Positions 48,780 to 61,499 of a stretch of 64,000 nt of DNA are shown here, piece by piece. Location: positions 34,475,466 to 34,539,465 of the forward strand of contig OX393577.1 in the NCBI GenBank assembly GCA_947652605.1, read 5' to 3'. The stretch's first letter is position 1. The number at the start of each line of letters is the position of its first letter. The stretch comes from Elmis aenea. Lineage: Eukaryota; Arthropoda; Insecta; Coleoptera; Elmidae. The notes below the pieces were generated by a model. The model searched no databases and was not told the DNA's origin. It saw nothing but the letters and a program-made list of their open reading frames with translations. Position numbers and translations under genes: made by a program.

Positions 48780-51393
48780 GTTGTTTGTTGTTATTGGGAA
48801 CATTATATGGCCAAATTAACGAAAATTTTGTGCATAAAAAATCTATTAAAATAATCGACCGGAACTTATTTAAACGCACAATGTATTAAATAATCTTGAT
48901 TAGTGTTTCAATTCAATTAATATCATTACCTACGTAAAATTTGACTCAAAAAATGTATAAAATGTGTTTATCCTATTTTTGTCATAAACTTAAGTTTATT
49001 TATTTTGGTGCCCACCAATTATTGTGTATTTTGTTTTAAAATCATTCCTAAATTACTTGTCGATATATTTCTTACTCATTGCCAATTACCTCATGACTAG
49101 CAGCTGCTAAAAAGCAACACAATCATAAATTAATTACAAGTTGTTAAACTACAGCTTTGTTATAAAAAAACAAATCCTAATAGTGCATATAAATTTAATA
49201 TAATCTTTTCTACCACCCCTAGGGTGCCAGGCGAAAGGGCGGCAAGCGGCCCTTTGATGCCCACTAGACTAAAAAACTAAAAAGCGGCGCCATTTCAGGT
49301 AATTGCCAAGGGCGCCTAAAACATTGCTACTGCTCTGCCATGACGTCGTATAGCAAATATTTAAGTTCTAAATTTTACACCGAAATCTAAATTATTTTCA
49401 CTTATAAATGCATTTCCAAACATTTGTCGTTCCTTGATCACTTTGCCATCTGGTATCGAGAAATAAACATATACACACGCCGGGCGTCGTTATGTGTGAT
49501 TCAAACTTGAATGCAGTTTTTTAAATAATAAATCAAATAATTTTTTATAATTTCAAATTATGGAAATACTACATGTACAATTCGATTTGAAGTCGATGTG
49601 GATGAAAAACTTTTCAAAAATAATTTCTGGCCTTCAAATAATGAATAAAAACTGTTCGGTTTTGTTACGACCGGCATTTCGGTCGCCGAAGCATACACTG
49701 GGCGTCGCACTTCGGCTGTGCATTCACGTGTTGTCGCCGCGCGGATAGAAGTATGAACACACATGGAAACGTTCAGTCGACATTAGTGCTCTGCTCCTTA
49801 CCTTCTCGTTTAAAAATGGTTCGGTCTGGTTCAAATAACAAGGGGCGCAAGCTAAACGACGTACTTTATTACCAAGAAGAAAGTCTTATTACAAGTGCAG
49901 TTTTCCACCTTATTTAAATCGTTAGCTGAATAGTTGGTTATTTCTGTAAACTAATTTTCCCTAAATATTTTGTTGGATATTTACATTTTTCAATTATTTT
50001 TATAGTAATAAACAATACTTTTTCTATTCGCATATTTCAATAAATTGTAAGATATTGACATTTATATCATATTTCATTTTCTTGGAAATACCTACACATA
50101 ATAATCCAAATGTAACAGAACACAGCATGGCCGCTAAATTGTCAATTATAATTATTCATATATTTTAATAAACAAAATTAGTGTTACTATGGCATTCAAT
50201 GAAATGTCACTAGCTTGATGGTTGTAATATTTATGGAGAATAATTTTAACAGTTTTATAAACTACCTTGTAAAGATAAATAAGAATAATTAAAAATCACT
50301 TATCCTTTTATTCGAAGAATATTTTGTACGAATTCTGAGAGTCTTAAATTTGGTTTAGCATTTTTACATGATACATTTAAAAGAACTAGTGATATTTACT
50401 TAAGTAATTCGAGTATTTGACTAACCTTGTTAGTTAAATCAACTATTCGGTTAATTTTTTTACAAAATCTTTTTTATTACTTTTAAATGATTTTAAGTCG
50501 CGTCTTAATATGATAAAAAAAAATCGTTATTGTTAACCGACAAATTTGACCTACAGAAGCTGACAACAGTCAGATTAACAAAGCAGATGCTCTTTTCTCT
50601 TTTTCTAAAAACCGGTAGACTGTCAACATGTTGGGAGATAAAAGATACTTATCAGTTTTGAATGCTAACTCATTTGCAGTTTATGTTTAAACTTTTATAA
50701 TTAATGTGGAAGATATAACTAATTGCTTTTTTGTCAAAGAGGTATTTTTTTGATGAAGATGCTACAACAAAATAGTGCAACTGTTTGTCATTTTCGTCTA
50801 ACTCGTATTAAACTGTCACATAATTACGTTTAACAATTATTGTTTGGTAAACAATTTGACGAGCTAATAACGTTTTGTCATTTTATTTACTAATGAGATT
50901 TTTCGCTTAAATCACAATACAAACAATTGTGTTGATAAAATGTATGCATATCATGACACCAGTCTGAACTAGTTTTACATTCTTAAATTCTTTATAGCAG
51001 CAATCGAAGGCAAGGTGCATGTTACTTCCAATAATTTGGAATACCAAAAGTTAGGTTCAATTTTTATAAATTAATTATTATTTTTATTTCCTATTTATAT
51101 AACATAACATAAATGAATAAACATTTGTTGGTTACAATGAAATTACACGTATTTATGTATCACCAGAGATTTCATGGCAAGTTCAAAATTTAAGTGAATA
51201 CAAAAATGATTGTCCATTCACCAAATTTTAAGTCATGTGGTGAGCGATTGACAACGATAGGATAACCGTTACATGATCAAGTCCTATTATCCTTTTTTAC
51301 TCTGTTGATCAGTTTATTTTACTTAAAGTAATACATGGTTATAAAACATTGCATAATATACGTTAATTTAGCTGCTAAAGAGGAAAATGTGAT
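48780..51393. other. No gene recognised
   Basis: Mostly AT-rich. Two GC-richer patches (49,218-49,320 and 49,660-49,745) hold short frames on both strands but no known motif. Confidence 0.4.
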
Positions 51394-51401
51394 GTTAAAA
51401 A

Positions 51402-51953
51402 CAGGGGTTTGGAGCGGAGCGCGGAGCTGGAGCGCGGAGCAGTGGAGCAATGGGTTTTTGCCCGGAGCGGGAGCGGAGCCCGGAGCAAATAATTTTGATT
51501 GCTCCACTGCTCCACTTTACTATTATAAACTACAATTTTTTTTTTTTTATGAATTATTCTCATGGGTATAGTATTTAATAAAATTATAAATAAACTAAAT
51601 TTGATTTTTTTGAAGTAAAATTATTGTAATGTAACTTTTCTGAATATTAATTTTTATTATTTTGTATTTGAATTTTGAAAAATTTTAAAGAACTTTTTTT
51701 TTTTTAACTTTTGAAGATCAATAATTTGTTCATTTATTTAACTTCACTTGTTTCTTAGGGTCAAATATTGTAATTTTTGGTCCATTTCCACATATCTCAT
51801 AAAATTTTAGCTTTGTTTTAAAAAACAATTTTTTAAATAAAAAAACTTATTTTATTAATATTTGGAGCGCGGAGCGGAGCGGGAGCGGAGCTGGAGCAGG
51901 CATCTTGATGCCGGAGCGGAGCAACTAAAAAATTGGACTGCTCCAAACCCCTG
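51402..51953. mobile_element. hAT MITE with GGAGCG repeats
   Basis: Perfect 14-bp ends, CAGGGGTTTGGAGC and GCTCCAAACCCCTG, are flanked by the 8-bp duplication GTTAAAAA at 51,394-51,401 and 51,954-51,961. Subterminal regions are built of GGAGCG/GGAGCC repeats in both arms (51,410-51,490 and 51,860-51,925). The interior is AT-rich and non-coding. Three short open frames overlapping the left end are repeat artefacts. Confidence 0.92.
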
Positions 51954-51961
51954 GTTAAAAA

Positions 51962-52969
51962 CGCCCCAAGACGGATGCGTTCACAACTTTAGATTTAGAG
52001 ATGTGCACGAGACCGGTACATTTAAATTGTAGCTTCTACCGATAATACCTACAGATTTGATGTAGTAAGGTGTATGTATATTTTGTTTTTTGTATTAAAC
52101 AACGCAAATTATTTCATTTTTGAGTTTCTAATCAATTTCTTACCAAAACGACATTCCACAACCAACTGTTTTATTTGTGTTAGATTTCGTTACAGATAAT
52201 TTTATATCAGCGGATATAATTATATTTGATATTTCCTGAACAAGATTCTTAATGGTCTTGATTGGATAAACAACTCTGCCATAACGAATCAAAACAATTG
52301 AGTTATGAGAATTGATCGGCTGTGTGTGCTAAAACCTTAAAAGCCGCGTATAGATTAATAGTTGGGGGATTACAACAATCTAAATGTGAAGAAACATTTT
52401 GTCACCTTAACTGTCTCGTTTCACTTTATGACTCACGAAGTGGTCACTGATCAGGGGATTAATATTTCAAATAACTGTCATTCATTGTAAGCTTTATTTA
52501 AACATATAAACTTTATGCTTGGGAATACATCTTATAAGAAAACATTTAAAAATGTGCATATTGTAATAATCACAACAACGTATTTTCATGCCTATGAAAA
52601 ATAGTCATAATAGCATGTTGTAGTAGCTTTTTGGACACAAAAATATGCATAGTTACTGAAAAACAAAATAGGTCAAATATAAATTTATGACGCCCTAGCT
52701 ATTGACAAAAACTAATTTAAGCAAATATTTGAAATCTAAAATATATTTGTTGTATTCGGTCGTAAAATAAAAAATGCCAAGGAAAGTATAAACGATAAAG
52801 CATAATTTAGCGCGATTGTATAGGTTTAAACTGTGGGGTATAGGTATGTCAAACTTAAACTTTTAATATAACTGGCTTTTAAATACACAGTAGGTAGTAG
52901 GTACTAAATAGTCTTTTCTTTCATAAAGCTAATGGATAAAAAAAATAAACATCAAAATTATTATGCACA
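51962..52969. other. No gene recognised
   Basis: AT-rich, no motif or repeat recognised. Confidence 0.4.
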
Positions 52970-53532
52970 CTTCCCAACATTACTTTTTCTTACTGTGCGA
53001 GTATTTTGTTCTTATGCAACGAATGCGATTTGATTAAGTTGCAGAAACAACAAAACAGAGGAATGCGTTTTATTTTAAAATGCTCGAGATACACTAAAAT
53101 AAGCGAAATGTTAAATACCTTAAAGTGGTTAAGTATACGTCAACAAATTACTTTTAATTGCCTTTTTTTAATATACAAGGCAATAAATAATTTTTTACCA
53201 CGTTACATGACTAAAAATTTAATACAAAACTATAACATTCACGAATACCAGACCAGGAACAAAGACGACTTTAGACTACCAAAACTAACGAAAACAAATA
53301 CACAGAACGCCTTGTACTACAAAGGGCTCAAGATTTTTAATGAATTACCTGTGGAAATTAAACAAACAACTTCCATATCAAATTTTAAAAAACTATGTTT
53401 CGAATATGTGAAAAATAATGTTAAGATTTAATAGTTAAGAAAATATGTACAAATAAATATAAGCAGCATGAAGATAATGTAAAATTAGCTAAAAGCTAAA
53501 TAAAGATTTCTTATTATTATTATTATTATTAA
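52970..53532 (+). mobile_element. CR1/Jockey-like LINE, 5'-truncated 3' end with (TTA)n tail
   Basis: An open frame from about 52,985 to 53,431 encodes the last part of a non-LTR reverse-transcriptase ORF. Its marks are the LQKQQNRGMRFIL block followed by MLNTLKWLSIRQQITF and a PRYM segment, typical of the region after the RT domain in CR1/Jockey-group LINEs. The frame continues upstream of the first possible start, so the copy is truncated. A stop at 53,431 is followed by a short AT-rich 3' UTR and a TTA microsatellite tail (about 53,508-53,532). The clade cannot be fixed without the RT core. Confidence 0.75.
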
Positions 53533-54672
53533 ATATAATTATAGTACAGTGAACTCTCTAATCCACATTTCAAAAACGATATTAAGATGTTTATCCGACA
53601 ATCTAATCAACGGTTTAAACTACTTTTTATCATAATTAAGAATGTATAAAACTTTTCTCAGGATGCGTTTTTGTGTTAACTACGACAAGCTGATTGTAAT
53701 ACTAATAATAATACTCTCTTACTCGACTTTTAAGGGTAACTTATAAAATCGAGTTATAAAGGAAAATCGACTAAGAAAAGTTCTGTTAAATATGCGATTA
53801 GAGTGTAGGATTAAGACAGGGTCCTACTGATTAAATATGACAATAATGTTATTAGAATTTATATCGTTCGTGTGCACCGATTTCAATAGGCTCTTTCTAA
53901 AAAGCAACTGAGGTAAATTGAGTTATAGATGTCTCGACTAATAAAGGTTTCACAAGTAATAGTTTACAAACAATAATAATGGTTCAAATTAAAGGAATGG
54001 TTTGTTAAAACGAACACATTTTGTTAAAATCTGCGTTCCAGGGTTTGGAACCGAGTCCTCTTTGGTTACGTGTTAATCTGTTTATGTTTCGACCATATTG
54101 TCTTGGTCGAAACGACAAAAAGTAATCAAAGAAGACAAGGTTCCAAATCCGGGAACGAAGATTGTAAAGTGGACAACGGCCGCGAAAGCCTGAAGAATAA
54201 AATGGACACATTTTATAACCTATTCTGTATATTTTAGGGTGATATTTCAGTTGTATTAATTAATTAATTTACATTAGTATTACGCACATTAACAATATCT
54301 AGTTATAAAAATTGTTACAACCATTAGTAAAACTGTTTTTACACATAGCAGAAAAATAATTTGGCAAAAGTGACATTTTTATTTGAACAACATATTAATT
54401 TTTTGTAAAAAGTATTATAAATCATGGTGTTTTACTTTTTAATAATAATAAGGGCTGGTCTAGTGGAGGGGGGGGGGGGCAGGTTCAATGCATCCGGGCC
54501 CACGACTTAGGCTACAAAATTGCATAAATTTAAATTATAAGGGAAACTTAACTCATTCCGTTATTAGTAGAAAATGAAAAAGCTAAAATGACAGACTTCG
54601 AAGATATAGGTACCTAGTTGAAAAATGTTCTAAAATTGATAAAAATCCTACAAAATAATGTGGTTCATGGGG
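53533..54672. other. No gene recognised
   Basis: AT-rich with a G-run at about 54,466-54,479. A minus frame at 54,005-54,211 has no recognised domain. It contains an inverted pair near 54,085-54,115 (GTTTCGACC, then GGTCGAAAC). Confidence 0.4.
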
Positions 54673-55066
54673 GACTTTTAAAGTCGCGACTTTAAATGTC
54701 ACCGTGTGAACTACCCAAATTCAGTCGCGACTTCAAAATAAAAATGGCCGCTCTTGTAATTGCAGCATCAAGTGTTGCAGAGCAACAAATTATTTTGAAG
54801 TTGCTATTTGTTGATAATGCTCTAAAATCGTTGAAACGTCTATTGGGGACATAATAAATTCGAAATCGATGACAAACAAATGTATATTAGTTTAGGTTAA
54901 CCTAACCTATTTGTCTGTTATGTCAAAATATAAAAGTATGGTAGGCAGGCTTACGTCAAATTCCGAACTGTCAAATCGAAGTCGCGACTTTGCGTGACAT
55001 TCATGTGACATTAAAAGTCGCGACTTTTGATAGTTCACACAGTGACATAATAGTCGCGACTTTTAT
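54673..55066. mobile_element. MITE with five GTCGCGAC palindromes
   Basis: Inverted halves share AAAGTCGCGACT and a TGTCACxGTGTGAAC block (54,696-54,713 and 55,030-55,046 inverted). The palindrome GTCGCGAC occurs at about 54,683, 54,724, 54,981, 55,017 and 55,053. No coding sequence lies within. Confidence 0.75.
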
Positions 55067-55719
55067 GTTGTGGTAAAAACTAATTTTTGTATACAGAGTG
55101 TTGACAGAGTATCGTACATAGGACTTTACTATGCAAAATAAAATAGTTGCAAAAATTGGCCCCCCTGATCATTTTACCACAAAACAGTGTAATATATAAA
55201 AGTTGTTGAGTATCACAAACTACCTAAGATTCTTTACTAACATATTTAATTTGGTTAGCATTTCCGCTTCCTTTAAGAAAACTTTAAAAATATCGTGGTA
55301 GACTGGTTTCCTATAGTTTTCTATAGATTTTAATGAACTTAACAAAATGCATGTTAAGCTGAGGGTTCCTACTGCAGAATAATTCTTCGCATCCGAATAT
55401 CAGATGCTGGAAGTAGTGCAGTGTTGCCAAAATGAAGAAAAAGGAAATTATATGGAATCTGAAAAGTATGCATTTTCAAGTTTTTTTAATACGTAAAACT
55501 TAATAACTTGCTTATTTATTATCGTATCTCGACTTTTTTTAGCTATTCGCTTCGATTGACAGAATCGCATTGTGTGAAAAATTATTCTTCACGTGATTTA
55601 ATATTTAATATTTCTGTCAAATAAGTTTAAGGCGCGACCTCGCAAATTTTAGAAAGCGCGTGCAGCGTAAAATGTCACATGGGAGAACTTTTGTTGTTTT
55701 TATAAATCCTCAAACTTGC

Positions 55720-56560
55720 TTGTTAGTTTTTTGAATTTAAGTGTTTATTTTCACTTCTTGCCAATTTCTGTTTTACTGCATCCCATATAATTGTGTGTAG
55801 TTGGTCATCGATATATAGTTTTTTATAGCCAATTCTTATTTTATAGCCCTGCTTACTAGCAACTTTTGATATTTCTAAAATTTTTCCTTGGATTTCACAT
55901 TTCGTAACCGTAAGGTTTGTTGTCTTTGTAAAGTTATGTTCTTTCCAGTTTGCTTTTGTTTTTCCTTACATCTAACTTTTGCCTGCTGTTATCCAGTCTA
56001 GCTACTATAAACCTGTTGTCCCGAACTTTTTCCAACGTTATATAATTATGTCACGTCAACTTTTACTCCAATCTCCTTCCAAATTAATTCCTGCACTCCT
56101 TCTTAAAATTTTCCTTACTCTATTCATAACTTTAATTACGATGTTGTTTTTTTTTTCTTTTTTTTTTCTTGTGCTTCCAACTGTCTTCTAAGCTTTTAAT
56201 TCTCTTTTGCATGCCGGTTTTCCTCTTCCCATTTTTCTTCTCTCTATCATTTTTTCAGTAAGTTTCCTTTTTTTTTCATTGCACTCATTAAACCTTCTCT
56301 CATTTCCTTCCACATGCCTTCCAACATAGCTTTTACCTCCTCTTTATTAATATCCGGTTTTATTTCTATCCCTTCTTGATTTTTCGAAATGTACAGTGTT
56401 GCTGTTAGCTTTTGTTTTGGCTGGTCTGGGGACCTGATTAGTAGTAATTTACTTTTTCGAAATATTCCTATTTCTTCTTTGTTTTTGTCTTCTCTCTCTC
56501 TCTCTTTCTGTCGACCTTTTTTGCAGATAATTTGTCCATTTATTACGCACTATTAGTTCG
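55720..56560 (-). pseudogene. LINE ORF1-like relic
   Basis: Minus-strand reading, across frameshifts and stops, shows the pattern seen in ORF1-type proteins of RTE-like insect retrotransposons. In order: an acidic/basic segment (KAMLEGMWKEMREG), the KEKKNNIVIK motif near 56,115-56,160, the block KVRDNRFIVARLD near 55,990-56,035 and, nearest its end, GYKIRIGYKKLYIDDQL at about 55,800-55,850. It is broken and cannot encode a full protein. It lies inside the inverted-repeat element at 55,092-57,655 and is probably a passenger insertion. Confidence 0.55.
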
Positions 56561-56656
56561 TTCACTTATTGTTGACGAGCTGCACTAGATTATAGCCGTG
56601 GGCTAATTACCTATGTTTCGCGCAATCAGCGATGCACTTCACGTGGTTTGGTGAAT

Positions 56657-57350
56657 ACTGCTCCAAAACAATTGCTCGAAGGAAAATTGCTTTAATGCAA
56701 TTGCTCGAAAAACCGTTCCTCGAATGGAAAATTCCTCGAAAGGAAAATTGCTCGAAATAATAAAAAAATATTAAGTTTATATAAATACAAAATAGTTAAA
56801 TGTACTAGAAAAGTTGTTTACATTTGTTTACACTTAGAAAAATATACAAGGGTAGATGTAGATATTTTCAATAATGCGCAAGTTACAAAAAAAATTTAAA
56901 AAAATTAAGAATAAACATAGTAGGCTGTAAAAAAAAAAAGGTGTAAAACCTTTTAAAAATACATTTGGTACATGTTACGAAGGTTTCTTATTTCTTGTTG
57001 AGATGAACATTATGAATATTTGAACATAAGATAACAACAATATACCTAGTCAGAATCAGCAGTTATATAGTATATAATATTTTCAAATATTTTTGGTGTT
57101 TATCTCAACAACAAATTGAGTAAGTGTACATGTATTTGTAAATAAATTTAAATACATTTTTCTAAGTGTAAACAAATGTAAACAACTTTTCTAGTACATT
57201 TAATTATTTTGTATTCGTAAAAATTTAACATTTTTTTATTATTTCGAGGATTTCTTCTTTCATGGGATTTGCCATTTAAGGAACTGTTTTTCGAGCAATT
57301 GTATTCAAGAAATTTTTCTTGGAGCAATTGTTTTCGAGCAATTTTCCGCA
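56657..57350. mobile_element. Foldback MITE with GCTCGAAAACAATTGCTC ends
   Basis: Both ends carry repeated 'AATTGCTCGAA' units (56,662-56,755; 57,285-57,346 inverted). Inner arms also match: 56,790-56,850 and 57,160-57,225 inverted share TACTAGAAAAGTTGTTTACA. The minus-strand frame at 57,148-57,351 is part of the repeat. Confidence 0.75.
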
Positions 57351-57659
57351 CCCCACTTCACGTACGTTTAAAAGTTTTTATGAATGACATTTAAAATGTC
57401 TTTCCTTTCTTAAATTCAAAACCACTTCAATTTTTACACCTTTTTTTAAAAATCCATTAATGACTTGGCTTCAATTCTCAAAATTGTTATGATGTCAGCT
57501 GAATTTCTTTCTTTAAACTACCACCATGCGACGAAGCCCTGTACACGGTTGTCGCGTTGCCACTCACTTAAACTCTATAAAAATATTTGCAACTTGCAAC
57601 AATTTAATTTTGCATGCTTAAGTTCTATATACGATACTCTGTCAACACCCTGTATAAAC

Positions 57660-59398
57660 TCATTAGTATTTCTGTAAATATCAATCCCAAATATTGGATT
57701 TTCAAATAACTTTGTAAGTTACAAATTTTTATTATTTACGTATACTTACATATATTTTATAATTCCAATTCTTATTAATTTAACATTTTCCCAATACCAT
57801 TTTTATGGGAGGCCCTAAAAAAGATGTGGCACCTTGGCCCCAATAAATAGATGACTGTTTCCGACATACATTATTGCATTTTTTAAATCTTAAACGTTTT
57901 CTTTGATCTTACAGTTGCAGTAAAACGATAAACTACGCCATGGCCGTATATAATTACAAATTGTAGATCTTAAAAAAAGATACATACAATAAGATTTTTA
58001 GGATAGATTAAAGTCTCGCTAGTGCATTATATTAAATCACGTACAATAAACAATGGTCTTACGTAAAATAAATTACAGCGTTTCTACAGAATTAGTAAAC
58101 GTTGATGCTATTTTATTACTCGTACAAATCTTGCATCTTGTAATTTGATAACTCGCCTCCGCACGCGTAGAAACAACGGCCTTATCGCTCAACTTCGAAC
58201 TTCGACAGGCCGAAAACACATACCTGCTGACATACCTGCTGACATACCTGCTCCTGGCGACAGAACAAAAAATGCATTGTATTTCGAGTATTCTTTTATA
58301 GTTGTCCCGGTAAATAATGACTTGATGAGAACGCGTGATAAACGTATACAACTACTGTCATTTATTTAAACTCGACAGATACAGCGTTTATACTGAATAT
58401 TGTAATTTGTAAATTAGTTTCCACGGGACAGTACGACATAAAAATAAACCTAAAATTTAATGCAAATAAATACAAGAAGATTGATTGCTTTTGATATTTA
58501 AAAAAAATATTGAATTAAAAGACGTTTTTGACATTATCTAGTTATCCGAAAACTACAAAATATTTTCTAAATTCCGCTCGTATGATATTTGTTAATTCTC
58601 TATTCGTGCAAAATACAAATCAAATTACATTTTGCCGAAATGTCTCAGAAATTTACGAATTACTTGTGGCTCTACAACAGTTTTTACTTGAACTACAACT
58701 TCTCGAAAAATTGCAAGAATTACCTCAAATTTTAGCGTTAGTAATATAACTGCTAAATATTGATTGACCTTATCTTAATCTAATATCTGAATATGTTTTG
58801 TAAATGCACACTGTGCATTGCACAGGTCTCGCTTATTTCAAGAGCAGCGAAACAACGTATAATGCCAAATTTAAACAATTATCATGGCTGTCTTAGTGCA
58901 GATATTGTTCTAATAAATTTAAAAAGATTTTCGTTTTTCCTAACTTCATTTCCTTAATTTTTTAAGATATTACTTTTCCGAAGCAAACTTTTATTTTCTA
59001 TAAGTTGGTATGTTTAAATTTTGTGTCAAATGATTCGCTAATTGTGAAACATTTATTGTTCCTTATAGGGATTTTGTATCGAAATGTAGTCCTTAAAATT
59101 CTGAATACAACAATTTATTATGCTATTGACACAATTTAAAAATAACAAAAATAATAATTGCTATTAAAGCCAATAATATTCGAAATGTAGCTTACAAAAT
59201 TTTAACACTGTCCAGTTTTACGAAAATTAACAAAAGTTTTACGACAATTAACAAAAGTTTTACAGTAATTACACTCATTTTGTGCTTGTTGTAACTTTCA
59301 ATCATTTGAAAACAGTTGCAATAATAATACAAAATATTAGTCAGTCATATCTAATTATGTTTTAAAGCCACGAGTTTATGTACAATTTACTTGACCTA
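57660..59398. other. No gene recognised
   Basis: AT-rich apart from the patch at 58,140-58,260. The frame at 58,528-58,749 is leucine/glutamine-rich but short and without a recognised family. Confidence 0.4.
58218..58254 (+). repeat. 12-bp tandem repeat, three copies
   Basis: ACATACCTGCTG occurs three times in a row, the last ending CTCC. It lies in a patch of higher GC with no supported gene; open frames on both strands here are short and unlike known proteins. Confidence 0.6.
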
Positions 59399-59406
59399 GT
59401 TGAAAG

Positions 59407-60554
59407 CAGGGACTGAGAACGGAACGAAAACGAAAACGTTAAACGAAATTAACCGAAATTTTTTTAAGAACGAAAACGAAACCGAAAACGAAATTACTAT
59501 TTTTCGTTCAAGAACGAAAACGAAATAAATATTTTCCAAAACCGGTTTTGTCGCTATTTCAATTTTATTTGTTAAACACAAACACAAATTTACCTTCTGT
59601 GCTGGGGAGACTCCACGAGGCAGTAAAAAATCTCACTTGAAATAAAAGTGAGCTTCACTTTTCTCCATGTATTAACAACTTTATTGTTTATACTTGCAAT
59701 TTCGTGTAACACAATTAACGGTACAGATATTCTCTATTTCTAAGTTGTTTTTTAGATCATCAATATAGAATATACACTTGATTGGATATAATATAATATT
59801 ATCAATGTCTATGTTTTATTTGCGTTTAGACATAATATTGGTAAAATTTATTCTTACTTTGAAAAGGACTAAAAGAAGATTTATTGGAAGATGTGTTGCT
59901 AGTAAGATTTAACTGAATGTGAAAATGTATATTGTATGGTATGTACAAACTATAAAGTTAAAGTATATTTCAAGGTAATATAATGTTTTTTTAATATCTT
60001 TTTTATTTATAACATTTAGTAAATTATCCACTTGAATTCATTCTTTTGTCTTTTTAAATAATTACAGCAGGATCTCATTTAATTCTAATGCATGAAAACA
60101 AATTTAAAACGGCACTTGCTATATTTTCATATTTTTTGATAAAGATCGTGTGTCTAATTTAACCTAATCACGTTGTGTTTTTGCACCTTACGGGTGTTAA
60201 ACTTAATAAAATGGTTAAATGTTAATGTGTTTAACGATTTGGTAAATTTAATATGGCGATGGTTGGCTAGTCTAAAATATGCTGTCCGTGAGCATCAAAC
60301 CCCTTCGTCATCGTTTATATTTTAGTTGAGACGCAAAAATTGTTATTGTATTTATAGAGGGTTGTGGTGACTAAAAAAAATAATTGATTTTTTGACGACA
60401 AAAAAATATTGTAAAACCGGTTTTAACCGTTATTATTTCGGTTCACGAAAACGAAAAAAGATTTTTTTCGTTTAGAACGAAAAGAACGAAAACGAAATAT
60501 ATCGTTTTCGTTCCGAACAGAAACGAACGGAATTTATTTCGTTTTTAGTCCCTG
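59407..60554. mobile_element. hAT MITE with AACGAAAACGAAA repeats
   Basis: The ends CAGGGACT and AGTCCCTG are flanked by a perfect 8-bp duplication GTTGAAAG at 59,399-59,406 and 60,555-60,562. Subterminal arrays of AACGAAAACGAAA (59,422-59,525) are mirrored by TTTTCGTT arrays (60,440-60,545). An inner ACCGGTTTT pair adds to the inversion. The interior is AT-rich and non-coding. Confidence 0.92.
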
Positions 60555-60928
60555 GTTGAAAGTATGAAACAAGATGGTTTTTATATTACATTGTAAAACG
60601 AATTGGAATAAATTTAAGTTATAATTGGTTATCTAAATCTAAATTTCAGTTTTAGTCGGACGAAAATTTAAAATATTGCTTTAAAAAATACCTTACAAAA
60701 AGTATTAACGGTCTATTTTATAGTTTTCACGCCTTAATATAATAATAAACTTTGTTTTATTTAATTACTTGTAAACACAATTAACATAAATCATGACAAT
60801 TCAAATTGTAATTGTGTTATCGGTAAAATGACTTTTTTACTATGAATCAAAAAGTTCTAATGATTTGATATGCTCATATTATGTGTCACCAAATTTGAAG
60901 GTTTTAATTCATTTTTACAGATTGTATG

Positions 60929-61499
60929 TATATGTCGTAGGCATATTGCGAAATCCGGAATACACATATGTATATAAAAGTCCAGGCTGACTCTGTAACG
61001 CGTGTAACGCATGAAAATAGCTACAGTTGTGACGTCTATCAGTGTTGACTTTATGTCATACTTGACAATCATCATGAGGTTATGTTATAGGTTAGTTATT
61101 ATAAAAAGTAATCGTTTATTTAAGATATACAATATACCCGTCCTAGGACGGGCTACGTGCTAGTTATACCTATACATAGAATGCCCAGGAATTTTATAAA
61201 AAGCCGGCAAAAGGAGCATCTCGTGTTTTGATTAAGCAAATAATAGAATGCCGGCATAACTGTTTTTAATGAAAACAAATATATTAGCTTCATTTTCATA
61301 ATTTATTTAAAAAAAAATACCTGACTATTTTTGACCAAATAAATGAGGGTCAGGCTAAAGGTTGATTAAGGCTTTTTTGTATGTAAACAAACACAAAAAG
61401 TTAAGAGAGAGTCATAATTTGCTCGTTTTGTCGGCTTTTTACAAAATGCCTAGGCATTTTATAAAATTTCGGATTTCACATTATACCTACGACATATAT
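60929..61499. mobile_element. Short inverted-repeat element (TATATGTCGTAGG ends)
   Basis: The left end TATATGTCGTAGGCATATTG and right end (inverted) TATATGTCGTAGGTATAATG continue into a shared GAAATCCG block. Inner pieces with GCCGGC and 'tttataaaat' are also mirrored. It is about 570 bp and non-coding. Confidence 0.7.

Larger units (their letters stand above)
55092..57655. mobile_element. Element with TACAGRGTGTTGACAGAGTA ends, about 2.56 kb
   Basis: Sequence 55,092-55,155 and the reverse complement of about 57,592-57,655 match for about 60 bp with few mismatches (TGTTGACAGAGTATCGTA, then ATGCAAAAT, then TTGCAA). It contains an antisense LINE ORF1 relic and a further foldback MITE, so most of its length is passenger DNA. 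No transposase of its own was recognised. Confidence 0.65.

Noticed and set aside
51319..51571. Three short frames over the GGAGCG region
   Set aside because: Repeat-driven frames inside a hAT MITE.
53508..53532. TTA microsatellite as an independent repeat
   Set aside because: It is the 3' tail of the adjacent LINE fragment.
56150..56215. Hydrophobic plus-strand frame at 55,979-56,191
   Set aside because: Complement of the purine-rich LINE ORF1 relic, not a membrane protein.
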